Notes: generated by a model from the letters alone, not told the origin. 64,000 nt of DNA from Oscillatoriales cyanobacterium (GCA_004293365.1 RDYN01000023.1:1-64000); one strand, 5' to 3'. Shown: positions 37,445 through 47,201, numbered from the stretch's first letter. Made by a program: numbers and translations.

Positions 37445-40400
37445 TTAATGACTGCTGAAATATGCTTCGCAGAAAATGTCTGCATAGGCTTGAGTCATCT
37501 CCTCAAAAGTATTGAGTGAATCCAAGACATATTTAGCATTTCCAGCTAACTGCTGGCGCAAGGATTTATCCTCCAACAAACTAATCAAAGCTGCAAGTAA
37601 TTGATCCGGACGATCGGGCGTATAAAACAAACCGTTAATTCCCGGCCTCACTTGTTCCTTAATTCCAAAAACTGGCGATGTAATAATTGGTAAATCGCAG
37701 GCCATCGCTTCCAAAATTACTCTCGGAAAACTTTCGACGCGAGAAGTGCAAACAAAAATATCCGCCGCTTTGTAATATTTTCCTGGTTCCCCGGTTTCCG
37801 GGACTACTGTCACCCTTTGCCGCAACTCGAACGGCAATGCGTTCACCATATCGGCTAATTTGTTGCTGTAAATACTCGGCCGATCGCCCACAATGAAACA
37901 CCTAATCTTATTGTGCCATTTCTCAGGCAAAAGTGAAAGCGCTTGAACCAAATCCTGCTGACCTTTCCGTTCGCACACTGTTCCCAACAGCAACAATACC
38001 ACATCTTCCGCTGCAATACCTAAAGTTTGTCTGACCAATTCAGAATTCTCGGAATTTTTCAGTTTGCTCAAATCTAAGCCGTTGTGAATCACTGTAAAAT
38101 TGTGGTGGCTGTTAAGGGGCAAATACCTGTCCCGCGTTGCATCCGCTACAAAAATCACCTTGTAAGGAAAGCGGAAACACTCCAAAGCTCTCGCCGCAAT
38201 CTCCGAGCCAAACCTGTTAAAATAAGTTTGCCAAGGTTCGCTTTCGTGCACGTTCCACACCGCCGGAACTCCGATTTCTCGCGCCGCATCAACTACAAAG
38301 AAGTTTTCTAAAGTATTGGCATAGATGGCATCTACTTTTAAACTTTCAATTTCCTTACTAAAACTCCGGATAGCTTCATCGTAAGCATCGCGCTGGTAGA
38401 TGTGTTCGAGGGGATTGTCGCGTACAATGACTTCAATTCCCTGTTGTTCGTAAGCTTGGCGCAGGGGGCCGTCTGTGGTGCAAAGTACGATCGGCAAAAT
38501 CACACCCTCAGCCGCCAATTTCACCGCAATTTCGTACTGATGCAGCGGTGCCCCCGTAAAATCCAGCGAATTGCTGCACATCAAAACCTTAAGAGGATGA
38601 ATAGAATTGTTTGTATTGGCTACCAACAAACCAGAATCCGAAACTTCCAATGTATAACCCTCTTCCTTTTTCCCTCTTCCTTCTTCCTTCTTCCCTCTTC
38701 CTTCTTCCTTCTTCTTTCCCTCTCCTTTCATAAAAACCCGTCGGGGTTGAATATGAAAATACTCATCTTCTAAAGACAAATGAGGACTGTAAAAGCTGTC
38801 ATTTTTCCCCGCATACTTGCGTCGAAAAGCCGCCACTTCTTGAGGATTGTCAGTAAAACCTCTCGAAGTTCCCTCCTTATGCAACAACTCCGCATCGGGA
38901 CAATACACACACCGATAACCCCGTTCTAACAATCGATATCCGTAATCGACATCATTGTAAGCAACAGCAAAATCATCCTCATCAAAGCCACCCAATTCTA
39001 AGAACAATTGACGGGGAGTAATCGTGCAAGCAGCAGTTACCGCCGAGTAATTTCGCGTTACCATCGCTTGAGAAAGATAGCCTCGATTCTCCTTATCCAT
39101 CAGCTTAAAAGCGTGACCGGCCAAACCGTGATGGAGGCCGTGAATTACTCCCGCGTGCTGAATTCTACCGTCGGGATATAACAGTCGCGCGCCGACTGCA
39201 CCAACGCCGCGAATTTGAGCGTATCCCACCATTTGACTCAGCCAGCGCGGGTTGATTGCTTCAGTATCGTTGTTCAAAAACAATACATATTCGCTGTCAA
39301 CTTTCTCGACGGCGCGGTTGTTGATTGCTGCAAAACTAAACTTGCCACCAGGATTTTTGATTCGCAAAACTTGGCAAGTTAATTGCTTTAAATATTCTAG
39401 AGTTTTTGGATCGTCGCTTTCATTATCTATGACAGCAATTTGAAAGTTTTTGTAGGTTGTAGTTTCCAGAGAATCTAGACAGGCTTTCAGCAATTTCACC
39501 TGATTTTTAGTAGGAATAATTACCGTTACTGACGGGCCGTCATCCGGGAAATCTTGGGCAAAGATGCCCAAATTTTCTTTGGTAGCCCAGGCGTGCTGAG
39601 CAACATTGCCATTAATTTGTCGGCGGTTTAGTGCGTCTTGGATTGCTTTTTGACCTGCGCCAAAACTGGCGGGTTTCGCGGCCCCAGATATGGCTGTAGA
39701 ACCGGGTGCAGTTCGCCAATGATACAGCACTAGAGGCAGGTGCGCGACGTGGCGACAAATTTCGGTTGCTCTTAAGGCAAAATCGTAATCTTGCGAGCCT
39801 TCAAAACCGAGGCGCAAGCCACCTATTTCTTCAAAAATCTGTTTTCTGACGGCGCACAAATGACCGAGATACATATAGGAAAGCAGCAGTTCTGGCGACC
39901 ATTGGGGTTTGAATTGTGGGGCGAAACGGCGACCTTTGGTGTCGATTTTGTCGTCGTCTGAGTAGAGAAAATCGGTGGTTGGATGGGTGGCAAAATATAG
40001 CGCGACTTCGCCTAGGGCGTCGGGAGTTAGTTCGTCGTCGTTGTCTAAAAATAGGATGATGTCGCCTGTGGCGAGGGCGGCTGCGCTGTTAGTTGCGGCG
40101 CTGATGTTGCCGTTTTCTGTGCGAAATTGTATGCAGATACGATCGTCCTTTTCGGCCCAATTTTTCAAGGTGTCAGCAACCGTGGCGTCGGTACTGCGAT
40201 CGTCAGCGATGCAGAGTTCCCAGTTTTGATAGACTTGATTGATTACACTGTCGATCGCACTTTCGAGAAAATCTATCTGCGGATTGTACACTGGCATTAC
40301 CACCGAAATCTTGGGTAGCGCTTCCCCACAGGATTTTAGCCGAGAAATCAAGTAATCGCGCGATCGACTATTCCACTGATTCACCTCCAACCAAGCGTCA

Positions 40401-42802
40401 TACCTATCAATCGGTTTCGGCACCACAAAACCCGCAGGCGGTAGCAAATCCCCCGGCGCAGTCAACTGTTTTTGCTGTTGGTAAATCTTCCCCAACTGGC
40501 GCATCACCTTGACAATTTCCCAAGGCATCGGCACAATTCTGCCCAGACGCTGTTTTCTCTCCCTAGCCCGCTGCCGGATTGCCTCTACAAAACTCGAAAA
40601 CTCCTCAAATTTATCAGCACTTCGCTGCCAAATATGGTAGCGCCGCACAGTCAATATTTGTGGCGCTTGAAAATACAAAATTTCCTCGGTATCTAACTCA
40701 GCTTGCAGCGAAACTTGCCATTCCCCTGGCGGCAAATCGACAAGTGCCTCAAAGCCACTTTCCGAACTGTTAACCCAGTCGGGAAACACTTCGCCGACAT
40801 CTTTTCTCCGCAAACCGTAGGCGCATTCTACAGAAATATCTCCGCACACAAAGCTTAATTTAGCAATTTTGCGATCGTGGTGACAGCACCAACCTGCGAA
40901 CAAAATTTGACCCTGACGCTGTTCCCACACTACGGGTACATCTAACGATGCTTGAATTGTTGAAACCAACAGCGGATAAGTTGCCAAGAGATGCCAATTT
41001 CCGCCTGCTTCTTGGGCTTCTAGTACCACTTCGTGCCGTCCGGCAGGCGCTTGCAATTCAATAGTAAAACCCGCTTTCCTCGCAGCCGGAATATTAGAAT
41101 GTGCTATCGCTATATCGCTTCTTTCTATGCCGTAAACGCCCGAAAATATTTTGTCATCAATTCGGACACGCACTGCTTTAATCTCAATCTTTGTGTTAAA
41201 TACCCAGCCCACAATTAGGAGATTGGAATCGCTAATTTGCCAAGTAGTGGGTTGGTCTAACGAAAAAATATATTTCGGGAAGAGGTCACGGATTCGGCGC
41301 CTAAAACCCCACAAATTTTCTCGGATTTGCCACCAGTCAGAAGACTTGATTGCCTCAATTTCTGCCCGCACTCTTTCTGTTTCCTGGCGCGATTTTTCTA
41401 AGTCTTCCCGACTTTCATTTAATTTTTCCTGAGTTTGACTCTGTATTGTTTCCAACCACAGTAACTCAGCTAACTTTTGCTCCAATTTGAATTCTTTTTC
41501 TTCGTATTTTACCTGACTCTTCCCTAATTCTGCTTCTAATTCCAAGACTTTTGCTAAAGCTGTTTGAAATTGCGATTCTTTGCCGGCAAGCTGTACCTGA
41601 GTTTGTCCTAATTCTGCTTCTAATTCCAAGACTTTTGCTAAAGCTGTTTGAAATTGTGATTCTTTGCCTGCAAGTTGTACCTGAGTTTGTCCTAATTCTG
41701 TTTCTAACTTCAGGACTTTTGCTAAAGCTTCTTGAAATTGCGATTCTTGACCGGCAAGCTGTGCCTGAGTTTGTCCTAATTCTGTTTCTAATCCGAGCAG
41801 TTTTGCTAAAGCTTCTTGAAAATTTGATTCTTTGCCTGCAAGTTGTACTTGAGTTTCTCCTAATTCTGCCTCCAATCCCAACACTTTCGCCTGGGCTTGG
41901 TGAAATTCTTCTTGCCACTGTTTGATTTCGGAATTGCTGGTTTTTTGCTGTTTTTCCAGCAAGCGGATTTTTAGCCAATCTTCAAAAGGCCCGACAGAAG
42001 ATGCTGGAAAATGAATAATTTTATCGCTGGCAGAATTCGATTCGCTGCCCAGATTGCCAGCTTGGGTTTCCAAAACTTGATATAGTTCTAAGGCTTCGGG
42101 AAAATATTGTTCTATTAAACTCGGCCTATGACTTTTGACAATATCATTTACTAATAAAGATTCTTCAAAATTGTCGGCAGGTATCGCACCTAAGTTAACG
42201 TTAAATTTGTCGTTGACTCGATCGATAAAAAATTCCGGAGTGTTGCCGATCGGGTAAACGTTGGCCAACAGACAGCGATCGGGAAAACGTTCGGACAATT
42301 CTAAGACTTTTTGGTTGTAGTGAATCCACATTTTTACTGCCATTTGCGGATTTTGCAGCAAGCTGACATCGGTTCCCCGGCGGTACAGCGAATCCACGAC
42401 TTCCCAGGGCGATCGATAAACGCAGATGAAATTGGCTGTGGGAAGCAAATTTAGCCAAAAATCCCAAAACAGGGCGGTTCGCGGGTCTTTCCAGCCCCAA
42501 TGGTTGTCAGTTTGTTGGTTTTGCGCGATCGCCCGTTTGGCAATTTCCACATATTCCGCTGCTACCGGAATCGTTTGTTCAAACGTACAGCCGAGTTCAT
42601 CTATGCCGTGCGATCGTAAAACACTCTTGTGAAACTCAACAAAATCAACATTCTCGAAATGACCTTTCACATTTCCCACCGCCGGGCCCACCAACTGTTT
42701 ACCAATATCAACTCCGACTTTCTGAAACAAAGAAGCCGTTAAAGATGTACCGGAACGGTGCATTCCAGTAACAATAAAAACCGACGGTTTGCTGTCATTC
42801 AT
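37445..42802 (-). CDS. Giant multidomain sulfotransferase - coiled coil - GT2 - GT2 - GT4 glycan-synthesis protein
   Basis: The frame opens at 42841, but ATG 42802 (MNDSKPSVFIVTGMHRSGTS) is the likely start, giving 1,785 residues. Order of domains: a sulfotransferase-like fold with the PAPS-loop motif GMHRSGTSLTASLFQ (to about residue 260); a coiled coil of about 170 residues with four to five 28-residue repeats (LETELGQTQAQLAGQESQFQ...); a region ending KSSDWWQIRENLWGFRRRI; beta-sandwich-like segments; a GT2 domain (ISVVMPVYNPQ, DNDDELTPDAL); a second GT2 (VTVIIPTKNQ, FLNNDTEAINPRW); a Lys-Glu-Gly linker of translated tandem repeat; and a GT4 domain (LLGTVCERKGQQDLVQAL, VILEAMACDLPII). One protein thus may both build and sulfate a glycan. 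Cytoplasmic; product exported by the adjacent ABC system (inference). Confidence 0.93.
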   Translation of the reverse strand: MNDSKPSVFIVTGMHRSGTSLTASLFQKVGVDIGKQLVGPAVGNVKGHFENVDFVEFHKSVLRSHGIDELGCTFEQTIPVAAEYVEIAKRAIAQNQQTDNHWGWKDPRTALFWDFWLNLLPTANFICVYRSPWEVVDSLYRRGTDVSLLQNPQMAVKMWIHYNQKVLELSERFPDRCLLANVYPIGNTPEFFIDRVNDKFNVNLGAIPADNFEESLLVNDIVKSHRPSLIEQYFPEALELYQVLETQAGNLGSESNSASDKIIHFPASSVGPFEDWLKIRLLEKQQKTSNSEIKQWQEEFHQAQAKVLGLEAELGETQVQLAGKESNFQEALAKLLGLETELGQTQAQLAGQESQFQEALAKVLKLETELGQTQVQLAGKESQFQTALAKVLELEAELGQTQVQLAGKESQFQTALAKVLELEAELGKSQVKYEEKEFKLEQKLAELLWLETIQSQTQEKLNESREDLEKSRQETERVRAEIEAIKSSDWWQIRENLWGFRRRIRDLFPKYIFSLDQPTTWQISDSNLLIVGWVFNTKIEIKAVRVRIDDKIFSGVYGIERSDIAIAHSNIPAARKAGFTIELQAPAGRHEVVLEAQEAGGNWHLLATYPLLVSTIQASLDVPVVWEQRQGQILFAGWCCHHDRKIAKLSFVCGDISVECAYGLRRKDVGEVFPDWVNSSESGFEALVDLPPGEWQVSLQAELDTEEILYFQAPQILTVRRYHIWQRSADKFEEFSSFVEAIRQRARERKQRLGRIVPMPWEIVKVMRQLGKIYQQQKQLTAPGDLLPPAGFVVPKPIDRYDAWLEVNQWNSRSRDYLISRLKSCGEALPKISVVMPVYNPQIDFLESAIDSVINQVYQNWELCIADDRSTDATVADTLKNWAEKDDRICIQFRTENGNISAATNSAAALATGDIILFLDNDDELTPDALGEVALYFATHPTTDFLYSDDDKIDTKGRRFAPQFKPQWSPELLLSYMYLGHLCAVRKQIFEEIGGLRLGFEGSQDYDFALRATEICRHVAHLPLVLYHWRTAPGSTAISGAAKPASFGAGQKAIQDALNRRQINGNVAQHAWATKENLGIFAQDFPDDGPSVTVIIPTKNQVKLLKACLDSLETTTYKNFQIAVIDNESDDPKTLEYLKQLTCQVLRIKNPGGKFSFAAINNRAVEKVDSEYVLFLNNDTEAINPRWLSQMVGYAQIRGVGAVGARLLYPDGRIQHAGVIHGLHHGLAGHAFKLMDKENRGYLSQAMVTRNYSAVTAACTITPRQLFLELGGFDEDDFAVAYNDVDYGYRLLERGYRCVYCPDAELLHKEGTSRGFTDNPQEVAAFRRKYAGKNDSFYSPHLSLEDEYFHIQPRRVFMKGEGKKKEEGRGKKEEGRGKKEEGYTLEVSDSGLLVANTNNSIHPLKVLMCSNSLDFTGAPLHQYEIAVKLAAEGVILPIVLCTTDGPLRQAYEQQGIEVIVRDNPLEHIYQRDAYDEAIRSFSKEIESLKVDAIYANTLENFFVVDAAREIGVPAVWNVHESEPWQTYFNRFGSEIAARALECFRFPYKVIFVADATRDRYLPLNSHHNFTVIHNGLDLSKLKNSENSELVRQTLGIAAEDVVLLLLGTVCERKGQQDLVQALSLLPEKWHNKIRCFIVGDRPSIYSNKLADMVNALPFELRQRVTVVPETGEPGKYYKAADIFVCTSRVESFPRVILEAMACDLPIITSPVFGIKEQVRPGINGLFYTPDRPDQLLAALISLLEDKSLRQQLAGNAKYVLDSLNTFEEMTQAYADIFCEAYFSSH
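38660..38733. repeat. Tandem repeat inside the giant gene
   Basis: CTTCCTT/CCCTCTT units on the plus strand encode GEGKKKEEGRGKKEEGRG and on to KKEEG between the second GT2 and the GT4 domains. The same kind of GAAGAGG unit occurs in non-coding arrays (for example 31615-31640). The array length is compatible with the reading frame. Confidence 0.85.
41500..41900. repeat. 84-bp coding tandem repeats (28-residue coiled-coil units)
   Basis: Four to five copies with 84-base period, for example TTTGCTAAAGCTGTTTGAAA and TGTACCTGAGTTTGTCCTAA at fixed spacing. The 28-residue unit equals four heptads, so a change in copy number keeps the coiled-coil phase. Confidence 0.85.
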
Positions 42803-42953
42803 ACTCACAATTTCTCTCCCTCGCCCTAATTCCCACACCATTTTTACTCGCTACACCAGTTCCCAAAAACAATGCAATTTTCGACCCAATTCTAACCCTT
42901 TGTTCATCATTTATCCCCAATCGAAAATCCAGAATTCAAAATTTAAAATCGAA

Positions 42954-44483
42954 TTATTCTCCCGCTAACCCGATCGCTCGCCTGACTTGAAACCACGTGC
43001 TTCTCAACTTCCAGAACTTGCTACTTTTCATTGCCACAACTAGACATTGCGATTGCTCTAGTTCTTGCTTGACATTCATCAACTGATTTTCAGTCTTCTC
43101 CAACTGCATTTGCAGAGACACCAACTGACTTTGAGTTTGTTCCAACTGCGAGTGAACTGAAATTAATTGATTTTGAGTTTCTTCCAACTTAGTATTAGAT
43201 TCTTCTAACTGAGTTTCACTAATCATTAACTTACTTTGACTTTGCTCCCATTCTATCTTAGCCCCAGCTAGCTGAGTTTCAACCAATTGAAGTTTGAGTT
43301 GAGTAGACCCCAACAAAGACCGCGATTGCTTTTGCCTTACCAGCGATTGCACAGTGCAAGTTTCCAAAATCCATGTCAAACCGTAGTTATTGATTGCTTT
43401 AACGGTTAACACATCCTGCGGCCCCACAGAATTTTTCGGTAAATAACAGTTCCAACCCGACTGCAAAGCCAAATCAGTTTCAAAGTGTCCGGCCACATCC
43501 TGGCGATCGTAAAAAGGCTCGCACCTCTGCACAAACTCACCGTTTACCAGCACTTGCAAATCCTCAATTTTACCGCCGCCATTCAGATCTGCCGCCCATC
43601 CTTCCAGATACAAATTCTCCTTATTTGTAAAAGCAGCAACATCAACATATCCTTCCGGGTGCTGATTGAATTTCAACTCCGAAAAATCTCTAGATAGTTG
43701 ATTTGTGACAACATACAAATCCTGAAACCTGCATATACCTTTTTCGATGCGGTGAACAAAAGCCTTACCTGCGCTAACTTTATCGACAACTTCTCTGACA
43801 AACTTTTCAGTTACATAAGTTGTGCCGTATTCCTCCTTATCTAAAGACTGACTTTCGCTGAGGGCGCTGAACAAAATACCATTAGCAGGCATTTCTACAT
43901 TAGGAGCTCGCAAACACTCATCGTGAACGCTGAACATCAAAATACCGTTAGGAGTCAACAAATCATACAAATTTTGCAACCAACTTGTAAAAGTTCTTTC
44001 CGGCATATGGCTGAAAAAAGAATTAGCCAGAATGCAGTCAAATTTGCGATCGATTAAATAATTTTCTGGTTTTCCAGTCGAAACAATACCGCTAACGCCG
44101 AAGTATTCAGCTTGAAACTTAACCGCATTAGCATAAATATCAGAAACCCAAACTTGTTCCGGCGGCATTTCCTGAATCAAAAACCGTGTAAATCTACCGT
44201 AACCGCAGGCAAAATCTAGAAAAGATGGTACATTTTCAAAACTGCCAAAATGCCAATCCACAACCTGTTTAACAGTATCCAGGATGCGGCGCCCCAGCGA
44301 ATAATAGCGCACCAAAGCCCGATCGCGATCGTCCTTGACATTGCTCAACGCAAACAAATACATTTCATCATTTTCGCAGATATTTAGTTTAAAATCTTCG
44401 GGAAACTTAGTTTGCTCTCGAATAAATGTTTCGATTACCGGATTTTGGACTAAATCTAAATTGCTCTCGCTCATTGTTTTCAC
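42954..44483 (-). CDS. SAM-dependent methyltransferase with C-terminal coiled coil
   Basis: A 509-residue protein. Residues about 60-240 hold a class I methyltransferase: SFLDFACGYGRFTRFLI (motif I), VWVSDIYANAVKFQ (motif II), DCILANSFFSHMPE and LLTPNGILMFSVHDE. A beta-rich domain follows (NLYLEGWAADLNGGGKIEDL, VLVNGEFVQ). The last 120 residues are a coiled coil (LEETQNQLISVHSQLEQTQS...) ending in MKSSKFWKLRSTWFQVRRAI. That tail matches the KSSDWWQIRENLWGFRRRI end of the coiled coil in the giant protein downstream, so the two may dock or share an ancestor. It lies between the ABC ATPase (6 bases) and the giant gene. Confidence 0.88.
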   Translation of the reverse strand: MKTMSESNLDLVQNPVIETFIREQTKFPEDFKLNICENDEMYLFALSNVKDDRDRALVRYYSLGRRILDTVKQVVDWHFGSFENVPSFLDFACGYGRFTRFLIQEMPPEQVWVSDIYANAVKFQAEYFGVSGIVSTGKPENYLIDRKFDCILANSFFSHMPERTFTSWLQNLYDLLTPNGILMFSVHDECLRAPNVEMPANGILFSALSESQSLDKEEYGTTYVTEKFVREVVDKVSAGKAFVHRIEKGICRFQDLYVVTNQLSRDFSELKFNQHPEGYVDVAAFTNKENLYLEGWAADLNGGGKIEDLQVLVNGEFVQRCEPFYDRQDVAGHFETDLALQSGWNCYLPKNSVGPQDVLTVKAINNYGLTWILETCTVQSLVRQKQSRSLLGSTQLKLQLVETQLAGAKIEWEQSQSKLMISETQLEESNTKLEETQNQLISVHSQLEQTQSQLVSLQMQLEKTENQLMNVKQELEQSQCLVVAMKSSKFWKLRSTWFQVRRAIGLAGE

Positions 44484-44489
44484 AGAATT

Positions 44490-45902
44490 TTAGATGACTT
44501 CGGTTGACGCCCCTTTCACCAGAGAATCAGAATTAACAACAGTTAAACACGGTTCGATCAGCAAGTCAACGATGCCGTTACCGCAGGACTCAGTACAAGA
44601 CTGAACTCTAAACATCGCCACATCAACGCAGCGATCCAGATAAGTTAAATCCTCATCTACCGTTCCCACAACCCCCGCATTCAAAAAATAAACCCCAGGA
44701 TTTAGCAAACATTTAAACTGAAACTTCACGACAATTGTCGTTCCCGCTTCCACATACCTAACTGACTGACTAGAAGCCTTCAAAGAAGCACCAGCCAACT
44801 CAAAACCGCTAATCGTTTTAATCAACATTCCAAACCTCACCTTGGAAGTTGACCGCGAGAAAGTGACAGAGTAAGTGTAAACATAATCCTCACGACCGAT
44901 CAAGTGATTTACCACAATTCCTTTCAGCGTCTCGATGTGCGGGTTGATAATTTCCGCTCCGCGAGACGGATACCTCACCGTATTCGACGGTATCATCCCC
45001 GGATCGTAAAATTCATCATAATGTTCCTGGGATTTCGAGTGATATTGCTCCGGTTTCACCTCCGTCTTTGTGCTTTCTAAATTAGCATCCTGAAGATTGT
45101 TGTCACTTTCTTGCTTTGTGAGTTGATTTAGCGATCGAATATCTGACTTCAGCCCCAATACTTTATCTGGATCTGCATAGATCAACTTTTGATACTTAGA
45201 AATTACCACCTTGGGCGTGTGAGCGAGCAGCAATTCTCCGCTATCCATTAAAATTGCTGACGTACAAAGTTGCACCACCGAAGTAGCAGCGTGAGACACA
45301 AATAAAATGGTGCCGCCACCTTCTTGAATGCTTTGCAAGCGGGCAAAACACTTGCGCTGAAAAGCTTCGTCGCCTACCGAAAGTGCTTCGTCAACCACCA
45401 AAATATCCGGTTCGACGCTAGTCGCAACAGCAAAAGCCAGCCTGACAAACATACCGCTGGAATAAGTTTTGACTGGCTGTTCGATGAAATCTCCAATATC
45501 AGCAAAAGCAGCTATTTCGTCAAACTTTGCTTCAGTTTCTTTTTGACTGAATCCCAGTATTTGAGCGTTGAAGAATACATTTTGCCGCCCGGTAAATTCC
45601 GGGTTAAATCCGCTTCCAAGTTCCAACAAAGCGGAAATTCGTCCTTTCACATCCACGCTGCCGGTGGTGGGCGTCAGCGTCCCCACAATTATTTGCAAAA
45701 GAGTGCTTTTTCCCGAACCGTTGCGGCCGACAATTCCTAGAGTTTGTCCTTGAGGAATTTCCAGATTGATGTCGTGGAGAGCCCAAAATTCGTCAGCGAG
45801 TTTTTTGCTGGGGTAAATAATTTCTTTTAAGCGGTCTCCTGGACGATCGTATCGCTTAAAGCATTTAGAAACATTTTTTAGTGAAATTACATTTTCTGTC
45901 AT
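44490..45902 (-). CDS. ABC transporter ATP-binding protein of a Wzt-type polysaccharide exporter
   Basis: A 470-residue ATPase. The N-terminal nucleotide-binding domain (about 1-250) shows Walker A GIVGRNGSGKST, signature YSSGMFVRLAFA and Walker B ILVVDEALSVGDEAFQ. The KLADEFWALHDINLEIP start and LELGSGFNPEFTGRQN are characteristic of Wzt/TagH-type exporters. The C-terminal 190 residues form the extra domain that in Wzt binds the finished O-antigen end (NHLIGREDYVYTYSVTF, KASSQSVRYVEAGTTIVVKF). It lies 6 bases upstream of the methyltransferase and 308 bases, filled with repeats, downstream of the permease gene. Confidence 0.94.
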   Translation of the reverse strand: MTENVISLKNVSKCFKRYDRPGDRLKEIIYPSKKLADEFWALHDINLEIPQGQTLGIVGRNGSGKSTLLQIIVGTLTPTTGSVDVKGRISALLELGSGFNPEFTGRQNVFFNAQILGFSQKETEAKFDEIAAFADIGDFIEQPVKTYSSGMFVRLAFAVATSVEPDILVVDEALSVGDEAFQRKCFARLQSIQEGGGTILFVSHAATSVVQLCTSAILMDSGELLLAHTPKVVISKYQKLIYADPDKVLGLKSDIRSLNQLTKQESDNNLQDANLESTKTEVKPEQYHSKSQEHYDEFYDPGMIPSNTVRYPSRGAEIINPHIETLKGIVVNHLIGREDYVYTYSVTFSRSTSKVRFGMLIKTISGFELAGASLKASSQSVRYVEAGTTIVVKFQFKCLLNPGVYFLNAGVVGTVDEDLTYLDRCVDVAMFRVQSCTESCGNGIVDLLIEPCLTVVNSDSLVKGASTEVI

Positions 45903-46210
45903 CCGATTTTAGATTTTAGATTTTAGATTTTAGATTGATATTATGTCCGATCTCACTAAAAATAGGTTCGTAGTGAGGACTTTAGTCCTCAGATTTTTAT
46001 GAGGAATGCGAGTCCTCACTACAAACCTTTATTGGAATTTTAGATTTTAGATTGACTTGCGATCTCAAATAAGTTTACCAGGAGAAATTGGTTTAAAGCC
46101 GGAACCCTTGTAGGGAGAAATCAAAAAAAGACGATTCATTACTCGAATCCTCGGACTTCCAGGTAGAGGTCGCCCTCAACTGTCAACTGTCAACTGTCAA
46201 CTGTCAACTG
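45903..46210. repeat. Repeat-filled gap inside the exporter operon
   Basis: Holds TTTTAGA arrays (about 45905-45936), a complete palindromic repeat (45965-46027, GGTTCGTAGTGAGGACTTTA ... AGTCCTCACTACAAACC) and a TCAACTG heptameric array (46176-46214) that covers the permease stop codon. The arrangement suggests repeat insertion between the ABC genes. Confidence 0.85.
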
Positions 46211-47071
46211 TCAAAGCACGTCAGCAAAAGCGGGGCGCAAACGGCGGTAAACTGCAAAACCTGCACAAAATATAGCAGCAGAAATCAGCGTGGCGACACC
46301 CCATTCACCCCAATGCTTGACTTCTCCAAGCAGTATCAGATCTCGGTAAATCTCGGAGATGGCGGCCATTGGATTGAGCCAAAATATCCACGCTCGCCAT
46401 TCTTCGGGGATGATTGATGCTGGATAGACGATCGGCGTCAAATAAAACCAAAAATTTAGAATAACACCTAATGTCTGAGGAATGTCTCGCAAAAACACTG
46501 TCAAGCCCGCTGTCAAATATCCCAAGCCCGCTGTTAGCAGCAACTGAGGCGCCCAAACCAGTGGTAGCAAGAATAAAGTAGCGTTGAGCTTTTGCGTGGA
46601 CACTGCTACGATCAAAATCAAAGCTGCTAAACCGAGAGAACTTTCAATAAAAGCTGTCAAAATCGGCACTAGCGGCAGCAAACCGAGGGGAAATACCACT
46701 TTTTTGACTAAATTTGGCTGCCCAACCACGGATACTCCCGATTTAATCAAACCGCTGGTGAAGGCACTCCAAGGCAATAAACCTGCAAACAGCCAGACTC
46801 CAAAGGTAATATCACTGTTTTCGGGGAACCCTGCAAGTTGGAGCTTTACCTTGAGGACGATCGAGAATACATAAGTGTAAATCACCAATTGCGATAGCTG
46901 ATTCAGCAGCGGCCACAAATTGCCCAGAATCGAACCTTTGTATTGAGCTTCCAAGTCCCGGCGCACCAATGTTGTCAGTAGATGCAGCTTCGTCCACCGT
47001 TGGCTGCTTGCGGGCATCCTGCCGCGAGCCGATCGGGCTTTTTGGGCAACTCCTTTCACCGTTCTCAGCAA
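46211..47071 (-). CDS. ABC-2 type permease of the polysaccharide exporter (Wzm-like)
   Basis: A 286-residue membrane protein with an amphipathic N-terminus (LHLLTTLVRRDLEAQYKGSI) and six hydrophobic segments: LWPLLNQLSQLVIYTYVFSIVL, WLFAGLLPWSAFTSGLI, LLPLVPILTAFIESSLGLAALILIV, LLPLVWAPQLLLTAGLGYL, TLGVILNFWFYLTPIVYP and ATLISAAIFCAGFAVY. The RDLxxxYKxSxLGxLWxLLNPLxxxxxY pattern and LTPIVYP are typical of Wzm/TagG permeases. With the Wzt-like ATPase downstream it would move an undecaprenyl-linked glycan across the plasma membrane. A tandem array overlaps its stop codon. Confidence 0.93.
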   Translation of the reverse strand: MLRTVKGVAQKARSARGRMPASSQRWTKLHLLTTLVRRDLEAQYKGSILGNLWPLLNQLSQLVIYTYVFSIVLKVKLQLAGFPENSDITFGVWLFAGLLPWSAFTSGLIKSGVSVVGQPNLVKKVVFPLGLLPLVPILTAFIESSLGLAALILIVAVSTQKLNATLFLLPLVWAPQLLLTAGLGYLTAGLTVFLRDIPQTLGVILNFWFYLTPIVYPASIIPEEWRAWIFWLNPMAAISEIYRDLILLGEVKHWGEWGVATLISAAIFCAGFAVYRRLRPAFADVL

Positions 47072-47201
47072 TTTTTTCGCCCTCGTTCACTAACCTTCAC
47101 ACCTAAATCAACTCCAGCTACGATTGTGCAGCTTTTGCTAAACCGCAATTATTCCACAGCCCCGCCGCTTTGATCAAGCATCTGCTGCCAAAGATCAGAC
47201 T

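Noticed and set aside
41466-41978. Arg/Ser-rich minus-strand and Leu-rich plus-strand frames over the coiled-coil repeats
   Set aside because: They are alternative readings of the 84-bp repeats of the giant glycosyltransferase gene.
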